From assembly GCA_029339505.1 (NCBI GenBank), contig JAQISU010000026.1:1041501-1105500 (forward strand): a stretch of 64,000 bases of DNA, given 5' to 3'. Below the pieces are notes generated by a model that was given only the letters and a program-made list of their open reading frames with translations, was not told the origin of the DNA and did not search any database. This document shows, piece by piece, positions 48,501 through 57,382 of the stretch. How positions within the stretch are numbered: the stretch's first letter is position 1; every line of letters starts with the position of its first letter. A program made the position numbers and the translations under genes. This stretch comes from Unio delphinus. Taxonomy: Eukaryota > Mollusca > Bivalvia > Unionida > Unionidae.

Positions 48501-49740
48501 ATCAACATTAAATTCACACAGTCAGTAAGAAACATAGGTATTACTCTGGACAGTACTCTCATATTGCACCGTGTCACGAACATATGCAAGACTGCATATC
48601 TTGAGGTGAGATGCATCAGCTCCATTCGTTTCAGTTGATACCACTAAAACACTCGTGTTCCTTAGTACTTTCAAGACTGGCCTATTGTAACTCAATTATG
48701 TTTGGTTCATCTCAATATCTACTCCAGAAATGTCAAAACACATCTGCTCAGATCACCATTGGAGTATTACAATCAGAGTACACCTCCTTGCTGATCTGTA
48801 CCCTAAACTGGCTATCCCTCTGATCCAGAATCAAACAAAAAAAATTGTTCTCTGTGCTACATTTCACTGACAGACTACAGTCCAACATACCTATCTGACC
48901 ACAAGATATTTACTCTCATTTTCTGACAATCATATACTCATTATTCCCACTATGAAAACAAAGTCATATGGACAACATTCTTTTGCATACCATGGCCCTG
49001 CAAAGTGGAATGACTTGCACACTGAGCTTAGAGACACAAAGACACAGTTATCCCTTTCAAGAGTGCTCTTACAACTCACATATTCCGACTGTAAAAACAA
49101 ACTTAAAAACCAAATAATGTTTCCTACCTTAAATATTTTCAGCATGTTTTATGTTTTCTAAAGTCATGGTGTTTTTTTTTAAAATCATATCATTATATAT
49201 ATATATATATATATATATTCTAATGTTGCAAAGCGCTTTGAGCTTCTAAAGATCAGGCAATATACAAAGCCCTCATTTTTATTATTTATATTTTTAAAAC
49301 AAACTGAATAAAGAAATAGGAGAAACTCTTATATACTTGTGTTCAAACAGGTGTAAATTCAATTTATATGGAATTATAGAGATTTGCAATGAGGTGAACT
49401 AGATCTTATATGTTGTTTGAAAACATAGACCACATCAAATATGGAGATCGTGCTGCTAAAGAAACAATTGTTTGTTTCGAAACGCCAACAACCAGACTGA
49501 GTTTGAGATTCCCTGGCAACAATCTGATTAGAACTTATAAATCAAGGAATGAAAATAACTAAGTTTTGTGCATTTGTTTACATCATTGATGCCTTCTGTT
49601 GTAAAAGATCGAGAAGTACAAACGGAATGGTGTAAAAATACTTAAGCTCAAACTAAATACAATGATAGCGTATTCCAGATAGCATGTCTAAAGTTTACTA
49701 TCATCTACCCAACTCTGTGCTAAATTTCCACATATATCTG

Positions 49741-49788
<48 letters not shown>

Positions 49789-50188
49789 CTTATACAAGAC
49801 TCTGACCAACGTGAGTAAATAAATATATGTTTCTGTTGTAACGGCAATACTTCTTCGTTTCACTGCTTTTTGATTACATCAATAAAAATATAATTCTAAG
49901 TCAAAATGTAACATGAAAGTTCATGCCATAACAGAACTCTTGTCATACACGGTGACAACATATGAAGATTAACGCAATTATTATTTCCTATGATTTCTAC
50001 CATATCCGGAAGATATATCTATTTTTTTCACAAAACTTTCACTTTAATTTCAACTGTATATTTTTTAAAAATATTTTCATTGACCTGTGGTTATTTTTGA
50101 TCGATATACATACTGAACAGAACCAGACATAAAATAGTGATTATACTAAAATTATATATGCACCGTTTTTCTCACCCTCTTGGCACAT
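32668..50188 (-). CDS. C2H2 zinc-finger protein, five exons
   Basis: Model: 50188-50176, 42341-42282, 38109-35756, 34333-34250 and 33552-32668, with GT/AG at every junction and matching phases, giving 1,131 residues and a TAA stop. Residues 1-550 are low-complexity, rich in Ser, Gln, Asp and His, with no known domain. About 14 C2H2-type fingers lie between residues 553 and 1008. Eleven look complete, the first is C2HC-like, and two near 640-690 have lost ligands. Linkers such as H-K-G-E-R-P-Y and H-T-N-E-K-P-W join some fingers. The C-terminal 120 residues are Ser/Thr/Gln-rich. The family binds DNA, and it is probably a nuclear regulator. No orthologue was recognised. Confidence 0.85.
34250..34333 (-). 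CDS. Single-finger cassette exon (84 bp)
   Basis: The exon is 28 codons, phase 0 at both ends, and begins V-C-G-K-A-F-R-Q, ending G-E-R-P-Y-K-C-K. Both of its junctions and the next one fall at the same point, between the two cysteines of a finger (C-[EK] / V-C-G-K). Skipping it would therefore still give a complete finger with one fewer repeat. Confidence 0.88.
34440..35330 (+). pseudogene. LINE fragment, endonuclease to pre-RT region
   Basis: In the intron and antisense to the gene, interrupted plus-strand frames read [12 protein letters not shown] (about 34600-34640), then a [13 protein letters not shown] stretch (34730-34770), as in the apurinic-type endonuclease of animal non-LTR retrotransposons. 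An [16 protein letters not shown] pre-RT stretch follows (about 35190-35245). Many stops; no RT remains. Confidence 0.5.
35756..38109 (-). CDS. Large zinc-finger gene exon (disordered region, fingers)
   Basis: 784 codons plus two bases. The acceptor GGTTTCAG at 38116-38110 is preceded by a CTAAC branch-point match about 25 bases upstream, and an in-frame TAA lies just above. The ATG at 38119 is therefore inside the intron, and I start the exon at 38109. The exon carries the long Ser/Gln/Asp-rich region, a basic K-K-R-rich patch (about 490-530), then fingers including C-P-L-C-G-K, Y-E-C-D-I-C-G, Y-K-C-D-Q-C-G and H-S-C-E-V-C-G. It ends P-W-I-C-E at a GAG/GTGAGC donor. Confidence 0.85.
38120..38679. 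other. Intron sequence, unique
   Basis: Nothing recognised beyond the branch point and acceptor of the next exon. Confidence 0.5.
38680..38757. repeat. (ACAT)n microsatellite
   Basis: About 19 perfect tetranucleotide units followed by TGCATGCATGCATG. The open frames on both strands are repeat artefacts. Confidence 0.97.
38966..39522. mobile_element. piggyBac-like MITE flanked by TTAA
   Basis: The left end is TTAA/CCCCTAGTGCC and the right end is CTCTAGTGG/TTAA, so the termini are inverted (CCCCTAGTG against CCACTAGAG) and each is flanked by TTAA (38962-38965 and 39523-39526). TTAA target duplication and CC-starting ends are the marks of piggyBac elements. At 557 bp with no transposase it is non-autonomous. 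An outer pair (CTTAAC-CATTAA) extends the symmetry. Confidence 0.7.
39821..40016. repeat. Tandem duplication of ~99 bp
   Basis: Two adjacent copies, both beginning GTTGATACACTGTCTAGCCC and ending AATATCTTTAC, at 39821-39919 and 39920-40016, with about seven differences. Confidence 0.93.
40017..42281. other. Intron, with a poly-C run at 41660-41678
   Basis: AT-rich intron without recognised exons. The pure C-run of 19 bases is the only striking feature. Confidence 0.45.
42282..42341 (-). CDS. Second exon of the zinc-finger gene (60 bp)
   Basis: The acceptor AATTTCAG is followed by two bases, 19 open codons ([19 protein letters not shown]) and one base at a G/GTAATT donor. It joins to 38109 through a split Glu codon and to 50176 through another split Glu codon. 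There is no ATG inside, so an upstream start is needed. Confidence 0.7.
42840..43017 (-). repeat. tRNA-derived SINE
   Basis: On the minus strand it starts GGTGGTCTAGTGGTTAGTGTG (A-box) and has GGTTCGAACC (B-box) about 45 bases on. The rest is a body with no family assignment. Confidence 0.8.
43270..43400 (+). repeat. tRNA-derived SINE
   Basis: A-box-like TGGCCAAGTGGTCAAAATAT, then ATGCAGGAGGTCACGGGTTCAAAC. The second part closely matches the 42950 SINE read in reverse (AATGCAGGAGGTCATGGGTTC), so the two are inverted relatives about 300 bases apart. Confidence 0.7.
43436..44712. repeat. 58-bp satellite, about 22 copies
   Basis: The unit contains TTGATTGTCACTGATAATGA, ATATTTAGTAGTATACAATC and TTCACTTAATGTACAGTA. 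Two variants, GATTGTCACTGATAATG and GATTCTCCCTGATAATG, alternate through much of the array, so the effective period is often 116 bp. One unit near 44007 has a 6-bp insertion. Confidence 0.97.
44880..45615 (+). pseudogene. LINE fragment (3' part of ORF2), interrupted
   Basis: Plus-strand frames read [12 protein letters not shown] (about 44965-45003), then after shifts V-C-M-C-E-T-C-T-L and [17 protein letters not shown] (45060-45150), and after the nested insertion [11 protein letters not shown] (about 45465-45500). This series is typical of the region following RT in a widespread animal non-LTR family. Frameshifts and stops abound. The second half resumes after 45402. Confidence 0.65.
45260..45396 (+). 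mobile_element. LINE 3' tail nested in another LINE
   Basis: This short 5'-truncated copy holds only the 3' UTR of the LINE found at 49140-49290 and 53690-53842 (GTTGTAAAATGCTTTGAGCT, GATTAGGAGCTATACAAAG, ending ATTATTATT). TCTCAT flanks it at 45254-45259 and 45397-45402, a target-site duplication. The host LINE reading is interrupted exactly there. Confidence 0.8.
45616..46009. other. No feature recognised
   Basis: Poly-T and AT-rich sequence, with a short duplicated TATATAGAGTG motif at 45820-45860. Confidence 0.4.
46010..46450 (-). pseudogene. LINE reverse transcriptase fragment, catalytic box altered
   Basis: On the minus strand from 46445: [21 protein letters not shown], then [17 protein letters not shown] and N-P-D-K-S-E-V-I. 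These are RT domains 4 to 7 of a CR1/L2-type non-LTR element. The position of the F-A-D-D box reads F-A-E-N, so the copy cannot be active. A stop interrupts it before W-E-N-D-W. Confidence 0.8.
46660..46965 (-). CDS. Unassigned 101-codon open frame
   Basis: An open frame with balanced composition ending K-T-W-I. I do not recognise it. It lies just upstream (minus strand) of the LINE RT fragment and may be another transposon remnant. No splice sites or regulatory context support it as a gene. Confidence 0.2.
   Translation of the reverse strand: MPWTNDQIGRRSDSLISLPATFISMHIIMTNYKNYHMTLDKQNKEALNQVTGVKKGFDSNLRRFSVNMYEIIKRQIVRWVFQENMWLHVSEMFLSLYKTWI
47107..47222. repeat. Imperfect inverted repeat, ~115 bp
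   Basis: TCCTACAATGTAAGATACATCA on the left pairs with the reverse of TGTGCTGTGTCTTACATTGCAGGA on the right with about four mismatches, around a loop of about 50 bases. CTATAG lies outside both arms. It is a hairpin-like miniature element or relic. Confidence 0.65.
47500..49290 (+). pseudogene. LINE copy 1 (RT to 3' end)
   Basis: The frames read D-P-I-P-I-S-L-L (47640s), V-K-P-L-L-K-K (47765), then an intact run from 48025 with [21 protein letters not shown] and [10 protein letters not shown] (about 48286-48315), the catalytic Y-x-D-D box. L-Q-L-N-D-D-K-T-E and N-I-G-I-T-L-D follow (48400-48550). The 3' end has GCAAAGCGCTTTGAGCTTCT, a TA repeat and a T-rich tail. This is a CR1-like non-LTR element with stops and frameshifts, 5' truncated. 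It lies inside the first intron of the zinc-finger gene, antisense to it. Confidence 0.82.
49291..50175. other. First-intron sequence with (GA)n at 49745-49788
   Basis: Unique AT-rich sequence apart from the GA repeat. The donor of the first coding exon (G/GTGAGA) lies at its end. Confidence 0.5.
50176..50188 (-). CDS. Start exon of the zinc-finger gene, 13 coding bases
   Basis: Minus-strand ATG at 50188-50186 in the context GTCGCCATC/ATGT reads M-C-Q-E plus one base, then a G/GTGAGA donor. The split codon joins to 42341 as Glu and keeps the frame through to the large exon. The surrounding 40 bases are CpG-rich compared with the neighbourhood, as expected near a promoter. The case rests on start context, donor and phase, not on homology. 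Confidence 0.5.
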
Positions 50189-51205
50189 GATGGCGACGAG
50201 TGAGTAAGGCGTACTTGCATACAGGCCAAGTAGTTTTCATCGTTTGCAGATATATAATAGTGCACTGCAGGTAATATTTAAACAGTAAACAACATAATGA
50301 AAACTTTAAAATGTATTATAGACCCTGACATGTGTCAGAACGTGTTAAATATTAGAGTTCAACTAATTACAACAACCAACGTGCATGATGCACGTCACAA
50401 AATTAATAATAGTGATAGACCCTGGGGTTCATAATGAAAATGAAGGTTGGGTTGTCTGCCCTTTGAATCAATATGTATAACTTTGTATTTTATTGGAAGT
50501 ATACCTTTCTACAATGTTTTTGAAGAGTATTTAAAAAGTCTTGTACAGAGCTATTTATAAATCAGCAACAAAAAAAAAATGTAACTGTTAATGGCAAACA
50601 AGAAATGGAATGCTATTCTAAACATTTATATTTGGTAATAGCCAGAGTTTGGTTATCTCATGGTACTTGTGGAAAATTATAGTGTAAATATTTGAGACAT
50701 GTTATACCTGCAGATTTTATTATGTTAATAATTTATGAAATATCTTGCTCTAATTTATGCGGTACACATTCAGTTGCCTCTTTCCAGTACATTCATTTTC
50801 CATATGATCTGCACGTACATGATGGTGCCATCATATTGCAAGGGAGAGTATCATAATCTCAAAGTATGTGAAGAGTTATTTCAGTGATATGCAATTAAGC
50901 ATATGAATGCTGATAATAATATTGTGACAAAAATCTATCTAATTAAAAAGACAGCAGAAATAACTTGTAGTTTAGATGATTTAACATACAAATGTACTCA
51001 CAAATCTATTAATGCTGTATGGAATATTACAATGATGGCATGGAAATAACCGACCTTTAAAGATAACTCTCACATTGGAGCAGTGTACCAAAATTTGGAC
51101 AAAAATCATATTTTCCCATTGAAGTATAAATAACATTACAACCATTGTTGGACATGATTAATCATTCTGTGCACAGCATTTGTTGTCTGCAACAATAATC
51201 ATCAC
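50189..51205. other. Upstream region of the zinc-finger gene
   Basis: Probable 5' UTR and promoter side. No TATA box or other recognisable element was found. Confidence 0.35.
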
Positions 51206-51345
51206 ACTCATGGCTCTTATCAGTGACTTTTGGTTGCAAGTTTAAATCCTAGCAAGACTAGCCCAGGTTGGCTGCATTTATGTGTCCATGTGGAAGGCAC
51301 TTAGCTCATAATTCTCTGGTATAATATAGTCCATAAAGTCATAAA
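51206..51345 (+). repeat. SINE with degenerate tRNA head
   Basis: B-box-like GGTTGCAAGTTTAAATCCT, then CCCAGGTTGGCTGC and GGAAGGCACTTAGCTCA, matching 2465-2580 and 57590-57640. Confidence 0.6.
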
Positions 51346-52439
51346 AGTGCTGTTAAAACCAACAAACCAATCCACAGTGTCAGTATACTCAGATTATGTT
51401 GTTAATTTACTTGGTAATTGGTCTGGCACCCATGTCAATCAAGAGGGATAATTCAGTTCATTCGTTATTTTCCTTCACATTTTCATTCTTTTGCTTTAGT
51501 TATTTGACTTGTGATGGGATTGTGCTTTTTAATTTGTACATTCACATAGTTTTCATTGACACAAACTAGTATGTAAATTACAAAGATGATGCAGGATAGA
51601 TGTCATGGAAATGGTATGTCTATGTAGACAAAGGTTTCTGCAGTTTTCTTCAAGATTACATACATAGACCAATGTGATATATTGATTATTAAGATTCAGA
51701 GTTAACTTGGCTAAGCTACTACATGTAGTACCTGTAGACTTTTAAACATGGAGCTGTTTTATACAGTGTCATTTAGTACATTTACTGTACTTGTTTTTTT
51801 TTTAAAAATCTTTTTCAGATATCCAGTGAATTCACATAAATCTGTTATTATGCTTACCCATACATATGACCAATAATGTGACCCCATGGCATAGTTCTTG
51901 AGTACTCACATATTTGTTGTCTCCTTTACAAAGACTTGTCATTTGGCATGGTGAACAATTCAGTCTTTTCAACATTGCAACAGAATTTTTAAATAAAATT
52001 AATTTGACTTGTTTTCAGAGAATCTTCCAGTAAATCACTTTCTGGAAAAGAAACTGAACTGAAGCATTTTTGTTGTATTATCATTGATGAGAATTTCATT
52101 TAAATATATGGTAACTATATGTCTATTTGTAATCAGTATACTGTTAATCCCTGTGTGTCAACATACATAAAAGGGGACCATTAACCTTCCAAAGATGGAA
52201 AGAACATCAAGTTTATGTGTGTTAATATGTACAGTATCATATTGCAGGCTGCGCATCATGCATCATATTGATATTTGGCACAGGTGAATTGTTTCAACAC
52301 TTCATAACAGACACCTAGGTATAATAGAGCTTATCTGGTGAGGTTTATCATTAGTCAATCCATTAGCACAAGTTTATTGTTAGTGCTTCTACAGTACCCA
52401 GCGGATTACCATGAAACTTTAAAGTCTCACACATTCATC
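51346..52439. other. No feature recognised
   Basis: AT-rich intergenic sequence. Confidence 0.4.
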
Positions 52440-53842
52440 CCATTGTCTTATATCTCATTTGAATTCAAGCAGTCTTTTTAGCAATGTATTGTCTGCATAT
52501 TGCCCTTGCTGCAGTGCTAAAACTACTCTTCTGAAAGTATTTATTGACATTTTCTCTGCTTTGGATAGTGGTAAGATTACAGTCCTCACCCTCCTTGGTC
52601 TGCAGCATTTAACACAACAGACCATGATATATTACTTGACCGTCTCCAGCATCTATTTGGTATTCATGATACAACCTTATTGTGGTTCAAGTTCTACTTA
52701 ATGAACAGGACACAAATTGTATCTTCAAATGGAACAAACTCCAGCCCAGTTGATCTATGCTATGGTGTTCCACAGGGTCTATTCCTGGACCTGTTCTATT
52801 CATTATTTATTTATTTATTTACACTCAGCTACTCTCAAGTGTCATAGATCACCACTCTGATGATACCCAAATATACAAGTCTAGCCACCCAACTGAAGTT
52901 GATGCTACCATTTGAGGAGTAGAGAGGTGCATTTCTTATGTGAAAGCATGAATGATATGTAACAAGCTGCAGATGAATGTTGATAAAACTAAGGCCATTC
53001 TTATCACGACAAAAAGACTTTCTCATTCACATCCTTTACCTCAAACAATAAATATCAGCAACACCAACATTAAATTCACACAGTCAGTACGAAACCTAGG
53101 TGTTACTCTAGACAGTACTCTCACATTGTACCAACATGTCATGAACATTTGCAAAGCTGCGTATCTTGAGCTGAGATGCATCAGCTCCATTCACAAATAT
53201 CTTTAAGTTGATGCCACTAAAACACTTGTATCTTCATTAGTACTTTCTAGACTGGGTTATTGTAACTCAATTCTGTCTAGTTCGTCTCAGTATCTACTCA
53301 TATCATCTTTAGAGTACCACAATAAGAGTACACCTCCCCACTGCTCAGTACCCTACACTGGCTACCCATTCAATCCAGAATCAAACACAACATTTGTTCT
53401 CTGAGCTACATTTAACTGATCGACTCCAGTCCAGCATACCTATCCAGCCTCACCCATGTGTACACACCAACAAGATACTTCGCTCCTCTTCTGACAATCA
53501 TATACTCATTATTCCCACTATGAAAATAAAGTCATATGGACAACATTCTTTTTCATACCAGGGCCTGGCAACATGGAATGATTGTCCATTGAAATTAGAC
53601 ACAAAGACACAGTGATCTCTTCAAGAACACTCTTAAAATTTCACCTTTTTCAATTGCAAGAACAATCTTAAAGACCTAAGAATGTTCCTACCTTAAATAT
53701 TTGTAGCATTTTGTTTTGTTTTCCAATTTCATGGTGTTTTTTTTTTTTTTTTGTATTCATATCATTATAGATGTTGTAAAGCGCTTAGAGCTTGTGAAGA
53801 TTAGGCCCTGTACAAAGACCTCATTGTTATTAATATTATTGT
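52440..53842 (+). pseudogene. LINE copy 2, same family as 47500-49290
   Basis: It runs parallel to copy 1 from CTTATATCTCATTTGAATTC onward. Frames read T-D-H-D-I-L-L-D-R-L-Q-H-L-F-G-I-H (about 52620), G-V-P-Q-G (52760), L-Q-M-N-V-D-K-T-K (about 52970) and N-L-G-V-T-L-D (53095). The block that holds Y-T-D-D in copy 1 is rearranged here, with a TTTA repeat at 52803-52822 and a shortened segment. The 3' end has GTAAAGCGCTTAGAGCTTGT and ends ATTATTGTT. 5' truncated and frameshifted. Confidence 0.82.
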
Positions 53843-55070
53843 TGGTCCTAGAATGAAAATGGGGCTCCATGAATATCCAAATAGAGCAACGCAATGGCCA
53901 TCTGGAAAATCTTATTATACTGTTTCTCTCCTGAATGAATTGTCATATCAGGATTTCTTTGAAAGACTTCTTATGTGTAGTTGATCCTGAGTGAAAACAA
54001 GGCAGCTCTGTTGTTTAGTATGGCTGCCACTGTAGCCATCTTGAAAATCTTGTTATTGCTACTACTCCTGATTGGATGGGGTTTCACCAAAGACCTTTTT
54101 ATAATGTTGAGTTGGACCTAAATGAAAACAGCAGTTCAGACATCAATTATAGTTGCCATGTTAGCCATTCTGAAAATCTGTTATTGCTACTCCTTCTGAA
54201 AGGTTGGTCATATCATCATCCTCTAAAAGATCTACTATGATGTCAAGTTAGTCTTAAATAAAAACGGTGTTGACATTATGGCCTACTCCAGAAGAATGGA
54301 TGGTCATATCAACATGGGGTTTTTACTTAATAACTTCTTATGAAATCAAGTAGGTCCTAGAGGAAAATGATGCTGATCTGTTGTTCAGTATGGTTACCAC
54401 AGTAGCTGTCTTGATGATGATATTGCTACTCCAGGTTTCAGGTTTTCACAAACAGACTATTTATGTCTGGTTGGTCTTAAATGATAATTGTGTTCTTCTG
54501 ATGTCCAGTATGGCTTCCATAGCAGTCATTTTGAAAATGTTTTTTATGTGACTACTGAATAGATGGTAATATCAACAAGTTGAATTTTCAAAATTTTTAT
54601 GATGTCTAGTTTGTTCTAATGGTGCTATTTAGATATTCAGTATGCCTGACACAGTAGCCCTCTTGAAAATCTTGTTACTACTAGAGACCCTCGCTTGAAA
54701 ATTGCTTATTTTTGAGTCCATTCAAGTTGTGTGCTAGTTTTGTCTCGATCATTTAGGATCAGTGTTCAAATTTGAACAACTTAATTTTGATTGGATACTT
54801 TGGTTTACCATCGCATACAATGAAATTCACAGACCTGACACTCAGAAATATCTGTTCGATATGCCAAGATGTAGATAGGGTTATTGGAACCTCGGCTTGC
54901 GTAGATGAAGTCATATCAGCATAAAGTTTTCACCAAAAGACTTTGCATGTATTTTCAAATGAAATGGTGCCAATCCATCTTCTGATATTATCACTGCTTC
55001 TCCTAGATAGTAGGTCATGTCTACATTTTGCTTTCACCAAAAGACTTATGATGATGTCTAGTATTTGCTG
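53843..55070 (+). repeat. Array of ~150-bp dispersed units
   Basis: About seven diverged units. Each has GTTGGTCCTAAATGAAAA, CAGTATGGCTGCCAC, AGCCATCTTGAAAATCTTG, TTATTGCTACTCC, GGTCATATCA and TTTCACCAAAAGACTT at similar spacing. The unit at 54700-54930 contains the element shared with 5057-5260. Inverted relatives lie at 2590-3160 and direct ones at 62210-62500. Confidence 0.75.
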
Positions 55071-56652
55071 AGTAGAAATACATGTTGTGAGAATTTGATA
55101 TCAAACATGTCCACCACAATATGTTTTTGATCATTTGGGTTTCAACGCTCAACAGTTAAAAAGATGAAATGGTCTTCAGTTCCAATAACCTTTTTCAGCC
55201 AATAAAATGTCAGTCTCTTGAAGGACTTTTTTTTTTCTCAGAAAATAAAGAAATTTGTAAATTCTAAAGAAAACTTTTGTGTGCATAATTATTTTTTACA
55301 CATGAAACAAAATACATTAGCTAGAGAAATAATGAGCACTTGCTTACATAAATATAATTCTATCCCAGGATTGAGATGAGGTTGCAGTACAAAGATGGAA
55401 TAACTTATCTGAAAATAGTGAGTACATAGATTGGTCAGCAGGCATATCTGATGATTGTAATAAAACTCCCTGGATCAAAGCAGTTTTGCCGATATGCAGA
55501 TCTTGAGGTGACAAAGCATTTCTGAAGTTCAGTGGTAGTCCAATAGTTGCATTTATAAGATTATAACATACACAGCAAGTCACAAAAGACCTCTAACTCA
55601 CATTAAAAAAATCTGGGAGTACAGTGTTTTGAAAGAACATGTATGTGTATTTTCATTTGCTGACTGTAATATTTACTAAATTGCAATAACCAAAATCTAG
55701 AACTAGTCTCAGTTTTGTTATGTATATTTAATCTGAATTGCTTGCTTTGTTTTCTTTTATATCAATGAATATTTGCATTTCAGTTCTACGTTGTCCAAAA
55801 TGAAGTTCATTTTCTGCATGACCTGAATCATTGATTTTGGTGTTGTAAACATGTTTATGTCATTCTCAGTCAAGAACATTGAAATTCCCCATGAAATGCC
55901 AGGTCTACCTGTTATTTACCACACTTTATATTATAATTTTAGTAACAGACCTTCTAATTATAATGAAGATTTTATCTGTAAACATTTGAAAGCTTCCAGA
56001 ATTAAATTTTCCATTAGGTACGTTTTTTATATATAGGAAATGCTAATTGTGACCAGAGTTCAAGTAGAGGACTATATAATATTGTTTCTCTAGAAATTAT
56101 TCATTCATGCTGTAAAATCTGAGTAGGACCAGTTGTATCATTCTTGTGTTCAGTCTTTCATTTTGGCTGGAATTTATATATTAAAATTATTTAATTCAAA
56201 ATTATTCTTCTCTGGATATGCAAAGTGCAATAATGACATTCATGGAAATAGACACTTTGATTTTATTATTGTGATTTAATAAAGGACTAGGGGACACATC
56301 ACTTCATCAATGGCTATCACAGGCATATCAACACTTCCAGCATTGAATTTATTTTGGAATACCACTAAAGTTTATTCAGAACTTTAATACCTGTAATTAT
56401 AACTTGGGTTAAAAATTCTAGGATTATTTGGAATTTAATTTACAATGCCATAACCTGATTTTCCATTTTGCACTTTGTATTCTAGGGAAATAAATTACTA
56501 TTTGAATTTTAGAAAACATGTTGGTTTTTGCTCTATTCCATTACTTAGTTATAGACCTTAGAGTTGTAATACTATCAAGATTGCTAAAATGCATATAATA
56601 CATTAAGTTGCAAGTCTACAGACCTTTAACAAAAATTATGGGAACAGAGTAA
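55071..56652. other. Intergenic; 79-codon minus frame at 55344-55583
   Basis: One minus-strand frame (55583-55344) has protein-like composition (T-C-C-V-C-Y-N-L-I-N at its start and S-W-D-R-I-I-F-M at its end), but no family was recognised. A neighbouring frame at 55851-56036 is equally unassigned. Nothing else was seen. Confidence 0.3.
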
Positions 56653-56937
56653 CTTGTCAGATGATTGTTCTTTTTGGGTTTTTTTTTTATGGTTTAACAC
56701 CATTTTTCAGCACAATATAGGCTATGCATGGCGGCCAGTATTAATGGTGGAGGAAGAACTCGGACAGCCCCCAGAATGAACCACTGACCCATGAGAAGCT
56801 ACTGGCAAGCTTTCTCACATAATTGCTTTTTGCCGAATCTTAGACTCGAACCCACGCAGACAGAGGTGAGATAGCAGTGGTCTGTAATGGACAGCGCTTT
56901 AGACCACTCGGCCACTTGGGGCCCCCTTGTCAGATGA
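56653..56937 (-). repeat. tRNA-derived SINE (family A) with 12-bp target duplication
   Basis: The SINE is 56665-56925 on the minus strand: A-box TGGCCGAGTGGTCTAAAGCG, B-box GGTTCGAGTCTAAG, body AGAAAGCTTGCCAGTAGCTT, and an A-rich tail. CTTGTCAGATGA flanks it at 56653-56664 and 56926-56937, a perfect 12-bp target duplication, so insertion was recent. It aligns with 31475-31735. Confidence 0.93.
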
Positions 56938-57382
56938 AGACCATAACATCTATTAAGTTTTATGGTGATCCAGTTATAAATGTGACTAGCTGTGTTCACA
57001 TGATTTTCACTTACAAGGCATTCATCTGCATGGCCAAAAAGAACAATAATCTTGGGAGCAAAATAATTTGTCTTTATGTGCAACTTGAGATGATGTCTAT
57101 GATATATACCAATTTTCATTGCAATCCCTCAAATATTGTGGAGATAATTGCACTAACAAGATTATATGCCAAATGGAAGGATGAATGGAGAGACATAGTA
57201 GTTCCTATATAACCCCATAACAAAAGTGTATAAGAATTTCAAAGAGTTCCACAGCATATGGTTCATCATTCTTTTCTAAATGAAAATGAAAACATACGAT
57301 AAATTTATATCAAAAGAATTTCTAATTGCAGAAGGTTTGTATTTGGAGCTGAGATCTGAGGTCAGCAAATCACATATTCGAT
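56938..57382. other. 5' flank of the plus-strand gene
   Basis: Unique sequence. An in-frame TGA stands above the ATG at 57383. No core promoter element was recognised. Confidence 0.4.
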
